Shown in pieces: positions 40,241 to 48,220 of a stretch of DNA of 64,000 nt (positions are counted from its first letter, which is position 1; each line of letters begins with the position of its first letter). Made by a program: the position numbers and the translations under genes. The stretch is from Actinomadura coerulea (GTDB lineage: Bacteria > Actinomycetota > Actinomycetes > Streptosporangiales > Streptosporangiaceae). Location: NCBI RefSeq assembly GCF_014208105.1, contig NZ_JACHMQ010000001.1:4588001-4652000 (forward strand), given 5' to 3'. The notes under the pieces are model-generated. The model did not search any database. It saw only the letters and a program-made list of their open reading frames with translations, and had not been told where the DNA came from.

Positions 40241-41185
40241 GTGATCGCGGAGCATTCCGTGATCGTGGCCCGAGGAATGGGTGTCCGCCGCGGGGGGCGG
40301 TGGCTCCTGCGCCCGGTGACCTTCGGCATGCCCGAAGGCGTGGTCGGCCTGGCCGGTCCACCGGGTGCCGGTAAATCCACTCTGCTGGCCACGTTCGCGA
40401 CCTTGCGCAGACCGAACACCGGCGCGCTGCACATTCTCGGACACGACATCACGAACGCCGCCGGGCAGCGGGCCGCCCGGGCCGGAATCGGTTACCTGCC
40501 GGCCCGCTTCTCGCGCGCGGAGGGCATGACGGCCGGCGAGTTCGTCGCCTACGCCGCGTACTACAAGCGGACGAGCGCGTCCGCCGCGCAGAGCATGATC
40601 CGCCGCTTCGACCTCGCCGAGGCCGCCGGGACGGAGCTGGCGCTGCTGCCGCCGGACGTCCGGCTGCGCGCCGGACTGGCCGCCGCCTGCGTCCACGAGC
40701 CCGGCCTGGTGCTGCTCGACGACCCCTTCGGCGAGCTGTGCGCCGCCGCCGAACCCTGGCCCACGGGCGCCGCGGGTCCCGGACGGCACTCGCTGACCGC
40801 GGCCATGGCCGAGCTGATCCCCGTGCTGCGCACGCTGGCGCCCACCGTGGTCGTCACCGCCGACGCCACCGAGACGTTCACCGGCTGGTGCGACCGCCTG
40901 TTCACCCTCGCCCGCGGCCGGCTCGCCGAGCAGCCCACGCACTCGGCCGGCGCCCGCCGCGGCCGCTCCCCCGCCGACCGGCGCGGAGCCGCCGTCCCGC
41001 GCGGGGCGCTCAGTCCGCAGACCGTCGACGCGATGCCCGCGCGCCGCCCCGCCCGGCGCGCGCTGCCGCGGATGTCCCTGCCGCAGGTGTCCCTGCCGCC
41101 GCTCGCGGTGCCGCACCTGCCCCTGCCACAGCTCGCGAAGGTGCGGCCGGGGCGGTCGCCCGCCGAGAGCGCCACCGGTGTCTGA
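40241..41185 (+). CDS. degenerate ABC transporter ATP-binding protein
   Basis: 314 aa from GTG 40241, with GGGGGAAA seven bases upstream; ATG 40217 in frame lacks one. Walker A is intact (GLAGPPGAGKSTLLATFATL). The signature motif is not LSGGQ but LPPDVRLRAGLAAA, and Walker B reads LVLLDDPFGEL with Asp where the catalytic Glu should be. An H-loop is not evident. The last about 60 residues are Arg-rich, then a Leu/Pro repeat (MSLPQVSLPPLAVPHLPLPQ). Probably binds ATP but hydrolyses it slowly or not at all. Overlaps the membrane gene by 8 bp. Confidence 0.8.
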   Translation: MIAEHSVIVARGMGVRRGGRWLLRPVTFGMPEGVVGLAGPPGAGKSTLLATFATLRRPNTGALHILGHDITNAAGQRAARAGIGYLPARFSRAEGMTAGEFVAYAAYYKRTSASAAQSMIRRFDLAEAAGTELALLPPDVRLRAGLAAACVHEPGLVLLDDPFGELCAAAEPWPTGAAGPGRHSLTAAMAELIPVLRTLAPTVVVTADATETFTGWCDRLFTLARGRLAEQPTHSAGARRGRSPADRRGAAVPRGALSPQTVDAMPARRPARRALPRMSLPQVSLPPLAVPHLPLPQLAKVRPGRSPAESATGV

Positions 41186-42464
41186 CCTCGGGCGGGTGCT
41201 CCGGCTGGACGCCCGCCGCACGGCGCTGCTCGTCGCCGTGCCGGTCCTCACCGTGCTGGGGACGGCGGCGGCGTGCGTGTCGCTGAGCCCGGCGGTCGCG
41301 TACTGGGACAACAGCGTCGTCGCGCTGGTCAACGCCGTCCGCCTGATGGGCCCGGCCGCCGCGGGACTGGCCGCGTGGACGGCCGTCCGGGAACGCCCGC
41401 TCGACTACCTGCGCGACCTCACCGCCCGCTCCCCCGCGACGGGCGTGCTGTTCGACCTGCTGCTGCTGTCGTCCGCCGCGCTGGTCTCCTACGTCGTGGC
41501 CACGGCGGTGGTCGTCGCCGTCACCCTCGTGCACGCGCACGCCGGGCAGTCCCATCCGCTCGGCGTGGTCTCGGGCGCCGGGGCGCTCGTCCTGCACGTC
41601 GTCGCGGGCTACCTGACGGGGCGCGTCGCGCCCCACCGCGCCACCGCGGTCCTCGTCCTCGCCGCGACCTCCCTGTGGGCCGCTCTGCGCATCCCCGGAA
41701 TGTCCTGGTGGAGCCTGCTGCCCCCTGCCGCGTTCTCCCGGGTCCAGCTGTTCACCACCCTGCGTCCCGAGGTGTTCGCCGTCCAGATCCTCTGGGCCGC
41801 CGGGCTGACCACCGCGCTGATCCTCGGCTACGTGATGTGGGCGACGCGGCGGTTCCTGCTCGTCCTGCCCCTGGCGGTCGCGCTGGCCGCGACCGTCTCC
41901 GCCACCCTCGCGCTGCACCGCTCCGGCGGGACGGTCGCGCCCGCCCAGGCCGAGCCGGTGTGCCGGAGGTGGCCCCTCACCGTCTGCGTGCACCCCGCCC
42001 TGCGGGACGCGCTGCCCCAGCTGATGGCGGCGGCGACCCCGCTCGCCGCGCGGCTGAACGGCACGCCCGGCGCCTTCACGATGGTGGAGCAGCGCCCCGT
42101 CTGGATGCCCGTCACGGTGGTGAACGGCGTCGCCGCCGTCCACCTCGACGAGGACCTCGCGCCCGGATACGCCTCCCGGGCCGTCAGGCAGATCAGCGAG
42201 GCCCTCAAGGACCAGGAGGCCTGCGCGGCCGGCGACGGCTACCGCGCACTGGTCGACGCGTGGCTTCTCGGCGACGAGCCCCCGGCCGCCGCCGGCACGC
42301 GCGCGGGGCACCGCTTCGCGTCCTGGACCGAGCAGCGGCGGCGCGACTGGCTGCGGCTCCACTTCGCCGAGTACCGCGCCTGCGCGCTCGGCCCGCGGGA
42401 CTTCCGCGCCCCCCGCACCGCCGAGAGCCGCCTCTACGCGGCCCTGGACACCCGGCCTGCGTGA
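41178..42464 (+). CDS. ABC permease-like integral membrane protein
   Basis: 428 aa, GTG start inside the end of the ABC ATPase gene. Six membrane segments in residues 1-255 (for example LLVAVPVLTVLGTAAACVSL, LLLLSSAALVSYVVATAVVV, FLLVLPLAVALAATVSATLA) are followed by a soluble domain of about 170 residues: VCVHPALRDALPQLMAAATP, VNGVAAVHLDEDLAPGYASR, RDWLRLHFAEYRACAL. The soluble part is probably external, with a conserved Cys pair (C(x)RRWPLTVC). Partner of the ABC protein; substrate unknown. Confidence 0.75.
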   Translation: MSDLGRVLRLDARRTALLVAVPVLTVLGTAAACVSLSPAVAYWDNSVVALVNAVRLMGPAAAGLAAWTAVRERPLDYLRDLTARSPATGVLFDLLLLSSAALVSYVVATAVVVAVTLVHAHAGQSHPLGVVSGAGALVLHVVAGYLTGRVAPHRATAVLVLAATSLWAALRIPGMSWWSLLPPAAFSRVQLFTTLRPEVFAVQILWAAGLTTALILGYVMWATRRFLLVLPLAVALAATVSATLALHRSGGTVAPAQAEPVCRRWPLTVCVHPALRDALPQLMAAATPLAARLNGTPGAFTMVEQRPVWMPVTVVNGVAAVHLDEDLAPGYASRAVRQISEALKDQEACAAGDGYRALVDAWLLGDEPPAAAGTRAGHRFASWTEQRRRDWLRLHFAEYRACALGPRDFRAPRTAESRLYAALDTRPA

Positions 42465-42505
42465 CCGCGGCAGGACCCCCCGGCCGACCGCGGTCACGCA
42501 GGAGG

Positions 42506-42880
42506 TCAGGCGCCCCGGCCGGCGAGCTCCGGCTCGGCGGCGGGCCGCGTCCAGTGCCGCTCCACGAAGAACGGCGCGACGGGCAGGACGGCGGCGCCGA
42601 GCGCGAGGACCGTGCGCTTGAGGTCCCAGCCGAGCTGCTCGCGGACGAGGAAGACCAGGCCGACGTAGGCCATGAACAGGACGCCGTGCACCGGCCCCAT
42701 CACCTGCACGCCGACCGGCGCGTCCGCTCCGTACTTCAGCGGCATCGCGACCAGCAGCAGCAGGAGGAACGAGAACGCCTCGGCGACGGAGACGAACCGG
42801 AAAGCACGAATGATGTCCACGCCCCGCTCAACGGCACGGCATCGGCGCGCGGTTTCCGCGCCGGATATGGCGTTGCTCAC
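42506..42880 (-). CDS. DUF3817 integral membrane protein
   Basis: 124 aa from GTG 42880. IIRAFRFVSVAEAFSFLLLL, VAMPLKYGADAPVGVQVMGP, VHGVLFMAYVGLVFLVREQL and LALGAAVLPVAPFFVERHW make three membrane segments in the DUF3817 pattern (YdzA-like). Function unknown, widespread in actinobacteria. Convergent with the ABC operon. Confidence 0.9.
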   Translation of the reverse strand: MSNAISGAETARRCRAVERGVDIIRAFRFVSVAEAFSFLLLLLVAMPLKYGADAPVGVQVMGPVHGVLFMAYVGLVFLVREQLGWDLKRTVLALGAAVLPVAPFFVERHWTRPAAEPELAGRGA

Positions 42881-42958
42881 ACACCGCTCACCCCGTGCTC
42901 ACCCGGCGCTCACGCGACCGTGCGCAAACCGTGACGTATGCGGACCCCGGCGGACCTC

Positions 42959-42964
42959 TAGTGT
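42959..42964 (+). promoter_or_regulatory. -10 box (TAGTGT) of a leaderless gene
   Basis: TAGTGT, six bases, GTG 42971; identical spacing and box to the promoter at 10008. Confidence 0.55.
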
Positions 42965-42970
42965 GTCCGC

Positions 42971-43768
42971 GTGGACTGGAGCCTGCTGACCTGCGCGCGC
43001 AAGGGACACATCACCTACGCGCCCGACGAGGAGAGCCTGCGCGAGCGGCTCGTCGTCTCGTCCCCCATCGGCGCCGCGTGGCGGTGCCTGCGCTGCGGGA
43101 CCTACGTGCACGGCGAGCCGCACGGGACCGGCCCGGCCGACCGGGCGCCGCTGGTCAAGCGCGGCCGGGAGTTGCGCGACGCCTTCATCATGCGGTTCTT
43201 CGCGGTGGAGCGCGGCATCCGCGGCCTGATCGTGCTGGTCGCCGCCTACGGGGTGTGGCGCTTCGCCGGCAGCCGCGGCTCGATCGAGCGGATCTTCGAG
43301 AAGGAGATCCCGCTGCTGCGCCCCATCGCCGAGCAGGTCGGCTGGGACCTCGACCACTCCAAGGTCGTCACGTCCGTCCGGCACGTGTTCGACCTGGACG
43401 CGCGGACGCTGCGCTGGCTGGCCGTCGGCCTGATCGTCTACGGCGCGATCGAGCTGATCGAGGCGGTCGGGCTGTGGCTGCTGAAGCGCTGGGGCGAGTA
43501 CTTCGCGGTCGTCGCGACGTGCTTCGGGCTGCCGATCGAGATCTACGAGCTGGTGGAGAGGGTCACCGCGCTGCGCATCGGCGCGCTGGTGCTCAATACC
43601 GGTCTCATCGTCTACATCGTCGTCACCAAACGGCTATTCGGCGTGCGGGGAGGCAGAGCCGCCCACGAGGCGCATCTGCGCAGCGAGTCGCTGATCGAGG
43701 TGGAGCACGCGACCCACGAGTCGGACCTGCGGCACCCGTCCCCGCACGAGCCCGAACCCGCCGGATGA
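42971..43768 (+). CDS. DUF2127 membrane protein with N-terminal zinc-ribbon-like segment
   Basis: 265 aa. The first about 55 residues have LTCARKGHITYAP and WRCLRCGTYVHGE (CxxC), a probable metal knuckle. The DUF2127 part (about 70-225) has RGIRGLIVLVAAYGVWRFAG, LRWLAVGLIVYGAIELIEAV, LWLLKRWGEYFAVVATCFGL and ALVLNTGLIVYIVVTKRLFG, four membrane segments. C-terminus His/Glu-rich. Function unknown. Confidence 0.88.
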   Translation: MDWSLLTCARKGHITYAPDEESLRERLVVSSPIGAAWRCLRCGTYVHGEPHGTGPADRAPLVKRGRELRDAFIMRFFAVERGIRGLIVLVAAYGVWRFAGSRGSIERIFEKEIPLLRPIAEQVGWDLDHSKVVTSVRHVFDLDARTLRWLAVGLIVYGAIELIEAVGLWLLKRWGEYFAVVATCFGLPIEIYELVERVTALRIGALVLNTGLIVYIVVTKRLFGVRGGRAAHEAHLRSESLIEVEHATHESDLRHPSPHEPEPAG

Positions 43769-43802
43769 GGTAGCGGACGCCGCTGCCGGGAATGTCGGAT
43801 AC

Positions 43803-44561
43803 ATGGCTCGCTCGGAAACGAAGAACGACGCGAAGAACGACGCGAAGAACGACGGGAAGAACGACGCGAAGAACGACGGGAAGAACGACGCGCCCGTCAA
43901 GTCCCCCGGCCGGTCCCGCCCCCCGCGGCGCGGCCTGCTCACCCCGGTCGCGATCATCGTCGCCACCGTCGCGCTCGTCCTGGTCGCCCAGCAGGCGCTG
44001 CACGGCCTCCCCCACTGGCTCAACCCGTTCAAGGTGGAGACGAAGGACCGCAGCGGTCCCGTCCTGCTGAAGTCGATCCGCGACCTGCACCGCTACGAGG
44101 CGGCGAGCGGCAACTTCCAGGTCGTCGTGGACCTGGAGAAGGACGCCAAGTTCCTGCCGTCCTCGCTGCGCGGCAAGCGGACCCTGTTCGTCGGCAACGG
44201 CTCGGTCGACGCCTACGTGGACTTCTCCCGGCTCGGCTCGGGCGCCCTCAAGGTGAACGCGGACCGGACGGTGGCGACGGTCACCCTGCCGCCCGCGCAG
44301 CTGGAGAAGACGAACCTCGACACGAAGAACAGCTACGTCTACGCGACCCAGCGCGGCGTCTTCGACCGCTTCGGCGACTTCTTCAGCAGCAACCCGAACA
44401 ACCAGCAGCAGCTCTACGTGCTGGCGTCCCAGAAGATCCAGACGGCCGCGGCCCAGAGCGGCCTGAAGCAGCGCGCCGACGCCAACACGAAGTCGATGCT
44501 GGAGAACATGCTCAAGGCCCTCGGCTTCACCACGGTGACCATCACCCCCGCCCCCCAGTGA
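43803..44561 (+). CDS. DUF4230 domain-containing membrane-anchored protein
   Basis: 252 aa. The N-terminus has six four-residue repeats KND(A/G) (residues about 7-30) encoded by six 12-bp units at 43821-43892. One membrane segment (about 45-67, LTPVAIIVATVALVLVAQQA) is followed by DUF4230 (about 75-250): LLKSIRDLHRYEAASGNFQV, FVGNGSVDAYVDFSRLGSGA, VTLPPAQLEKTNLDTKNSYV. The domain is extracytoplasmic; role unknown. It sits 34 bp after the DUF2127 gene. Confidence 0.9.
   Translation: MARSETKNDAKNDAKNDGKNDAKNDGKNDAPVKSPGRSRPPRRGLLTPVAIIVATVALVLVAQQALHGLPHWLNPFKVETKDRSGPVLLKSIRDLHRYEAASGNFQVVVDLEKDAKFLPSSLRGKRTLFVGNGSVDAYVDFSRLGSGALKVNADRTVATVTLPPAQLEKTNLDTKNSYVYATQRGVFDRFGDFFSSNPNNQQQLYVLASQKIQTAAAQSGLKQRADANTKSMLENMLKALGFTTVTITPAPQ
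43821..43892 (+). repeat. in-frame 12-bp tandem repeat, six units
   Basis: AAGAACGACGCG / AAGAACGACGGG alternate through six units at the start of the DUF4230 gene. Length change in whole units keeps the frame. Confidence 0.85.
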
Positions 44562-44709
44562 GGCGCACAGACATCAGCCACCACCGCAACCCCGCAACGA
44601 CCTGAACACCCGCGATCGCGTCCGAAGGCGGATTCGAGCTTGCGAGAATCCGATCGCGCGGCGAGCCGCAAGGCGAGCCGGAGCGATGCAGCGATCGCCC
44701 GTGGTCCGA

Positions 44710-44739
44710 TCCGGCGCGAGCCGCTAGGCGAGCGCCGGA
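44710..44739 (-). terminator. hairpin at the thiolase stop codon
   Basis: TCCGGCGC (44710-44717) and GCGCCGGA (44732-44739) pair around a 14-base loop that contains the stop codon at 44724. Confidence 0.4.
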
Positions 44740-45923
44740 GTCGGAACACGAATGAGCACGGCATCTCCCTGGCCGCCGCCGCCGCACAGCGCGGCGGCGC
44801 CGGTGCCGCCGCCGCGGCGCTTCAGCTCGTAGGCCAGGTGCAGGACGATGCGGGCGCCCGACATGCCGACCGGGTGGCCGACCGCGATGGCGCCGCCGTT
44901 GACGTTGACCTTCTCGGGGCCGACGCCGAGGTCGCGCATCGACTGGATGCCGACGGAGGCGAACGCCTCGTTGATCTCGATGAGGTCGAGGTCGTCGACG
45001 GTGAGGCCCTCCTTGCCGAGGGCATGCTTGATCGCGTTGGACGGCTGGGACTGGAGCGAGTTGTCCGGCCCCGCGACGTTGCCGTGCGCGCCGATCTCGG
45101 CGAGCCAGGTGAGGCCGAGCTCCTCGGCCTTGGCCCTGGACATCACCACGACCGCCGCGGCGCCGTCGGAGATCTGCGAGGACGAGCCGGCGGTGATCGT
45201 CCCCTCCTTGCTGAACGCCGGGCGCAGCCTGGCCAGGCCCTCGGCGGTGGTGTCGCCGCGCACGCCCTCGTCGGCGGAGAACACGACGGGCTCGCCGCGC
45301 CGCTGCGGGATCTCGACCGGGGCGATCTCCTCGTCGAACACGCCGTTCTTGATCGCCTCGGCGGCGCGCTGGTGGGAGCGCGCGGAGAACTCGTCCTGCT
45401 CCGCGCGGGAGATGCCGAGCTTCGCGTTGTACCGCTCGGTGGACTCTCCCATGGAGACGCCGTCGAAGGCGTCGGTGAGGGCGTCGTGGGCCATGTGGTC
45501 GAGGACCTCGACGGAGCCGTACTTGTAGCCGCCGCGCGACTTCGGCAGCAGGTGCGGGGCCTGGGTCATCGACTCCATGCCGCCCGCCACCACGATGTCG
45601 AACTCGCCCGCCCGGATGAGCTGGTCGGCCAGCGCGATCGCGTCCAGCCCGGAGAGGCAGACCTTGTTGATCGTGATGGACGGGACGCTCATCGGGATGC
45701 CCGCCTTGACCGCCGCCTGCCGGGACGGGATCTGGCCCGCGCCCGCCTGCAGCACCTGGCCGAGGATCACGTACTGCACCTGGTCGCCGGACACCCCGGA
45801 CCGCTCCAGCGCCGCCTTGATCGCGTGCGCCCCGAGGTCGGCCGCGGAGAAGTCCTTCAGCGAGCCCATCAGGCGCCCGACGGGGGTGCGCGCTCCGGCG
45901 ACGATCACGGACGAGGTGGTCAT
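44724..45923 (-). CDS. acetyl-CoA acetyltransferase (biosynthetic-type thiolase)
   Basis: 399 aa from ATG 45923 with GGAGG upstream. INKVCLSGLDAIALADQLI has the nucleophilic Cys, NEAFASVGIQSMRDL, GGAIAVGHPVGMSGARIVLH the catalytic His and LCGGGGQGDAVLIRV the second Cys. It is the AtoB/PhaA group that condenses two acetyl-CoA. Divergent from mce; in S. coelicolor I recall the order FilP, Scy, mce, thiolase (SCO5396-SCO5399), which matches here. A hairpin TCCGGCGC/GCGCCGGA (44710-44739) straddles the stop. Confidence 0.95.
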   Translation of the reverse strand: MTTSSVIVAGARTPVGRLMGSLKDFSAADLGAHAIKAALERSGVSGDQVQYVILGQVLQAGAGQIPSRQAAVKAGIPMSVPSITINKVCLSGLDAIALADQLIRAGEFDIVVAGGMESMTQAPHLLPKSRGGYKYGSVEVLDHMAHDALTDAFDGVSMGESTERYNAKLGISRAEQDEFSARSHQRAAEAIKNGVFDEEIAPVEIPQRRGEPVVFSADEGVRGDTTAEGLARLRPAFSKEGTITAGSSSQISDGAAAVVVMSRAKAEELGLTWLAEIGAHGNVAGPDNSLQSQPSNAIKHALGKEGLTVDDLDLIEINEAFASVGIQSMRDLGVGPEKVNVNGGAIAVGHPVGMSGARIVLHLAYELKRRGGGTGAAALCGGGGQGDAVLIRVPTPALA

Positions 45924-46030
45924 GTGGGGGCCTCCAGGGTGGTGCTGCGGCGACGTTTGCCACGATACCCACGGGAGCGGCGTTCGGTTCCGTTCGCCCC
46001 CGCCTGGCCGTCCGAGGAGGGACAAAGCCC

Positions 46031-46465
46031 ATGCTGACCCGTATCGACCACATCGGCATCGCCTGCCGCGATCTGGACGCGACCGTCGAGTTCTACAAGG
46101 CCACCTACGGCTTCACCGACGCGCACTTCGAGGTGAACGAGGAGCAGGGCGTGCGGGAGTGCATGCTCAAGATCAACGACACGGGGGACGGCGCGGCGAG
46201 CTACCTGCAGCTCATCGAGCCGATCCGGGAGGACTCGGCCGTCGCCAAGTGGATGGAGAAGAACGGCGAGGGCGTCCACCACATCGCGTTCGGGACGGAC
46301 GGGACGGTCGCGGACGAGGCCGCGGGGATCGCGGGCAAGGGCGTGCGCGTGCTGTACGACGCGCCGCGCAACGGATCGATGGGTTCCTTGATCAACTTTT
46401 TGCACCCCAAGGACTGCCACGGCGTCCTGACGGAGCTGGTCCAGAAGCGCCCGGACGCCGAATGA
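46031..46465 (+). CDS. mce: methylmalonyl-CoA epimerase
   Basis: 144 aa VOC-fold enzyme. IDHIGIACRDLDATVEFYKA (metal His), YLQLIEPIREDSAVAKWMEK with the metal-binding Gln/Glu, and GEGVHHIAFGTDG (His), FLHPKDCHGVLTEL (Glu) provide the metal site. It interconverts (2S)- and (2R)-methylmalonyl-CoA in propionate metabolism. Divergent from thiolase; the Scy/FilP-like gene follows. Confidence 0.95.
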   Translation: MLTRIDHIGIACRDLDATVEFYKATYGFTDAHFEVNEEQGVRECMLKINDTGDGAASYLQLIEPIREDSAVAKWMEKNGEGVHHIAFGTDGTVADEAAGIAGKGVRVLYDAPRNGSMGSLINFLHPKDCHGVLTELVQKRPDAE

Positions 46466-46501
46466 TCTTGTACGCCGGGCCTCGCGGGGGTGCGCCAGGA
46501 T

Positions 46502-46528
46502 CGTGACGTGTTCGATATCACGGTCACG
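46502..46528. promoter_or_regulatory. nested inverted repeat after mce (Crp-like core)
   Basis: CGTGAC(46502)...GTCACG(46528) encloses CGTG-TTCGATAT-CACG (46507-46522). The core resembles a Crp/FNR-type site (GTG-N8-CAC). It lies 37 bp after mce and about 270 bp before the next gene, so it might be an operator or a terminator stem. The rest of the 329-bp gap holds a possible TACGCT box near 46689 and no gene. Confidence 0.35.
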
Positions 46529-46794
46529 CGGCGCGCGGCCTGGACCGCCGCTCTGTGACCGTTCGGACACATCTGGTGTATTTGCACCCCCCACACCTGG
46601 GCCGCTGCGGGCTGGTCACATGCTCGAACAAAAGGGACATTCCACGCAGCGCGTCAAGATGAGCCCCCAACACGGCAGTGTCCGGAGTACGCTTCATTCG
46701 CCGGAAGAGGTCTGGGGCAAGTGCGTCCGTCATGCCAGGCGATCAACCGGTCCCCGGAACCACCCGTAGCCCCGTCACATCAGGATTGAGCCAC

Positions 46795-48120
46795 ATGCAG
46801 TCCGACATCGACGCCCAGCTCAGCAACTTCTTTGAAGACACGCCCCCGCGCGAGTTCGACGTGGTGCTTCGCGGCTACGACCGGCACCAGGTCGACGAGC
46901 ACATCAAGCAGCTCGACAACGAGGTGCGGCAGACCCGCGAGCAGACCCAGGCCCTGCAGCGCGAGCTGTCGGACGCCCACCGGCAGCTGCAGGAGCAGGA
47001 ACGTCCGACCTACTCCGGCCTCGGCGCCCGCATCGAGCAGCTGCTCCGGCTCGCCGAGGAGCAGGCGACCGAGCTGGTCCAGGCGGCCCGCTCGGAGGCG
47101 AACGAGATCAAGGCCGCGGCCAAGGTCGACGCCGCCGAGCAGCGCGCCACCGCCGAGAACGACGCCTCCGAGCTGCGCGCCAACGCCCAGCGCGAGGGCG
47201 ACGACATGCGGCAGGCGGCCGAGCGGGAGGCCGAGGAGGTGCGCACCTCCGCCCGTCGCGAGGCGGACGAGCTGACCTCCACCACCGAGCGCGAGGTCGC
47301 CAAGCTGCGGGCCACCGCCGACCACGAGGTCGCCGAGAAGCGCGCCGCCGCCGAGCGTGAGATCGCCAAGCTGCGCACCACCACCGAGCGCGAGGTGGCG
47401 CAGCTGCGCGCGTCCACCAAGCGGGAGCGCGACGAGATCCTCACCACGGCCAAGCGGCAGGCCGACGAGATGCGGGCCCAGGCCCAGCGCATCCTGGAGG
47501 AGAGCGAGGCCCAGCGCGCCCAGGCCGAGGCCGAGTTCGAGATCCAGCTCGCCGCCCGCCGCGAGGAGGCCGACCGGCAGGACGCCGAGCGCCACTCCGC
47601 CGCCCAGGCCGCGACGCAGAAGCTCGTCGCCGAGGCCGAGCAGCGCGCCGCGTCCGCCGAGCAGCGCGCCGCGAAGGCGACGCAGCAGGCCGAGCAGACC
47701 CGGCGCGAGGCCGACTCGCACGCCAAGCAGCTGATGGCCAACGCCCGCAAGAACTCCGACAACGTGATCGCCGAGGCCAAGTCGCAGGCCGAGCAACTGC
47801 TCGCCGAGACCAAGTCCGAGGCCGACCGCGTCCGGACGGCGGCGCAGCGCCAGGTCGACGAGCTCACCCGCCAGCGCGACAGCATCACCAGCCACCTCAA
47901 CCAGCTGCGCCAGCTGATCGGCGGCGTCGCGCCGACGATGAGCCCCGAGCCCGAGCTCGCCGCGCCTCCGGAGAAGGCCGCGATCCCGGCGGCCGAGCCG
48001 AAGCCGGCCCCGGCGCAGCAGGCCCAGCCGAAGCAGCAGCCGGCCGCCAAGGCCGCGCCCGCCAAGCCGGCCCAGGCCAAGAAGTCCGAAGAGGACGACG
48101 AGGACTGGTGGCAGGAGTGA
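46795..48120 (+). CDS. Scy/FilP-like coiled-coil protein with N-terminal DivIVA-type domain
   Basis: 441 aa from ATG 46795. Residues 18-65 (REFDVVLRGYDRHQVDEHIK, QLDNEVRQTREQTQALQREL) are a DivIVA-like membrane-curvature module. About 85-390 is an unbroken Ala/Glu/Arg/Gln coiled coil built from short repeats such as ATADHEVAEKRAAAEREIAK; the tail is Pro/Ala/Lys-rich and ends EEDDEDWWQE. The gene order with mce and thiolase matches the Scy locus of Streptomyces, though at 441 aa it is far shorter than Scy. A role in the polar growth scaffold is inferred. Confidence 0.82.
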   Translation: MQSDIDAQLSNFFEDTPPREFDVVLRGYDRHQVDEHIKQLDNEVRQTREQTQALQRELSDAHRQLQEQERPTYSGLGARIEQLLRLAEEQATELVQAARSEANEIKAAAKVDAAEQRATAENDASELRANAQREGDDMRQAAEREAEEVRTSARREADELTSTTEREVAKLRATADHEVAEKRAAAEREIAKLRTTTEREVAQLRASTKRERDEILTTAKRQADEMRAQAQRILEESEAQRAQAEAEFEIQLAARREEADRQDAERHSAAQAATQKLVAEAEQRAASAEQRAAKATQQAEQTRREADSHAKQLMANARKNSDNVIAEAKSQAEQLLAETKSEADRVRTAAQRQVDELTRQRDSITSHLNQLRQLIGGVAPTMSPEPELAAPPEKAAIPAAEPKPAPAQQAQPKQQPAAKAAPAKPAQAKKSEEDDEDWWQE

Positions 48121-48139
48121 CCCCTTAACGGTCGGGCAT

Positions 48140-48183
48140 GACGGGAAGCCTGGAGGCGGTGAAACGCCTCCGGGCTTTCCGTC
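48140..48183 (+). terminator. long stem-loop after the Scy/FilP-like gene
   Basis: GACGGGAAGCC...GGAGGCG, loop GTGAAA, CGCCTCC...GGCTTTCCGTC: an 18-bp stem with one bulge, 20 bp after the stop. Confidence 0.75.
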
Positions 48184-48220
48184 GTCTCAACCCCGTAGAC
48201 GCACGACAGAGGAGAGCGGC

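Noticed and set aside
43821..43892. Possible CRISPR-like array
   Set aside because: The 12-bp units have no spacers and lie in frame within a coding sequence; it is a simple tandem repeat.
44562..44723. Repeat-looking GCGAGCCGCAAGGCGAGCC stretch as a mobile-element end
   Set aside because: No terminal inverted repeats, target duplication or transposase nearby; partial internal repetition and the thiolase hairpin explain it.
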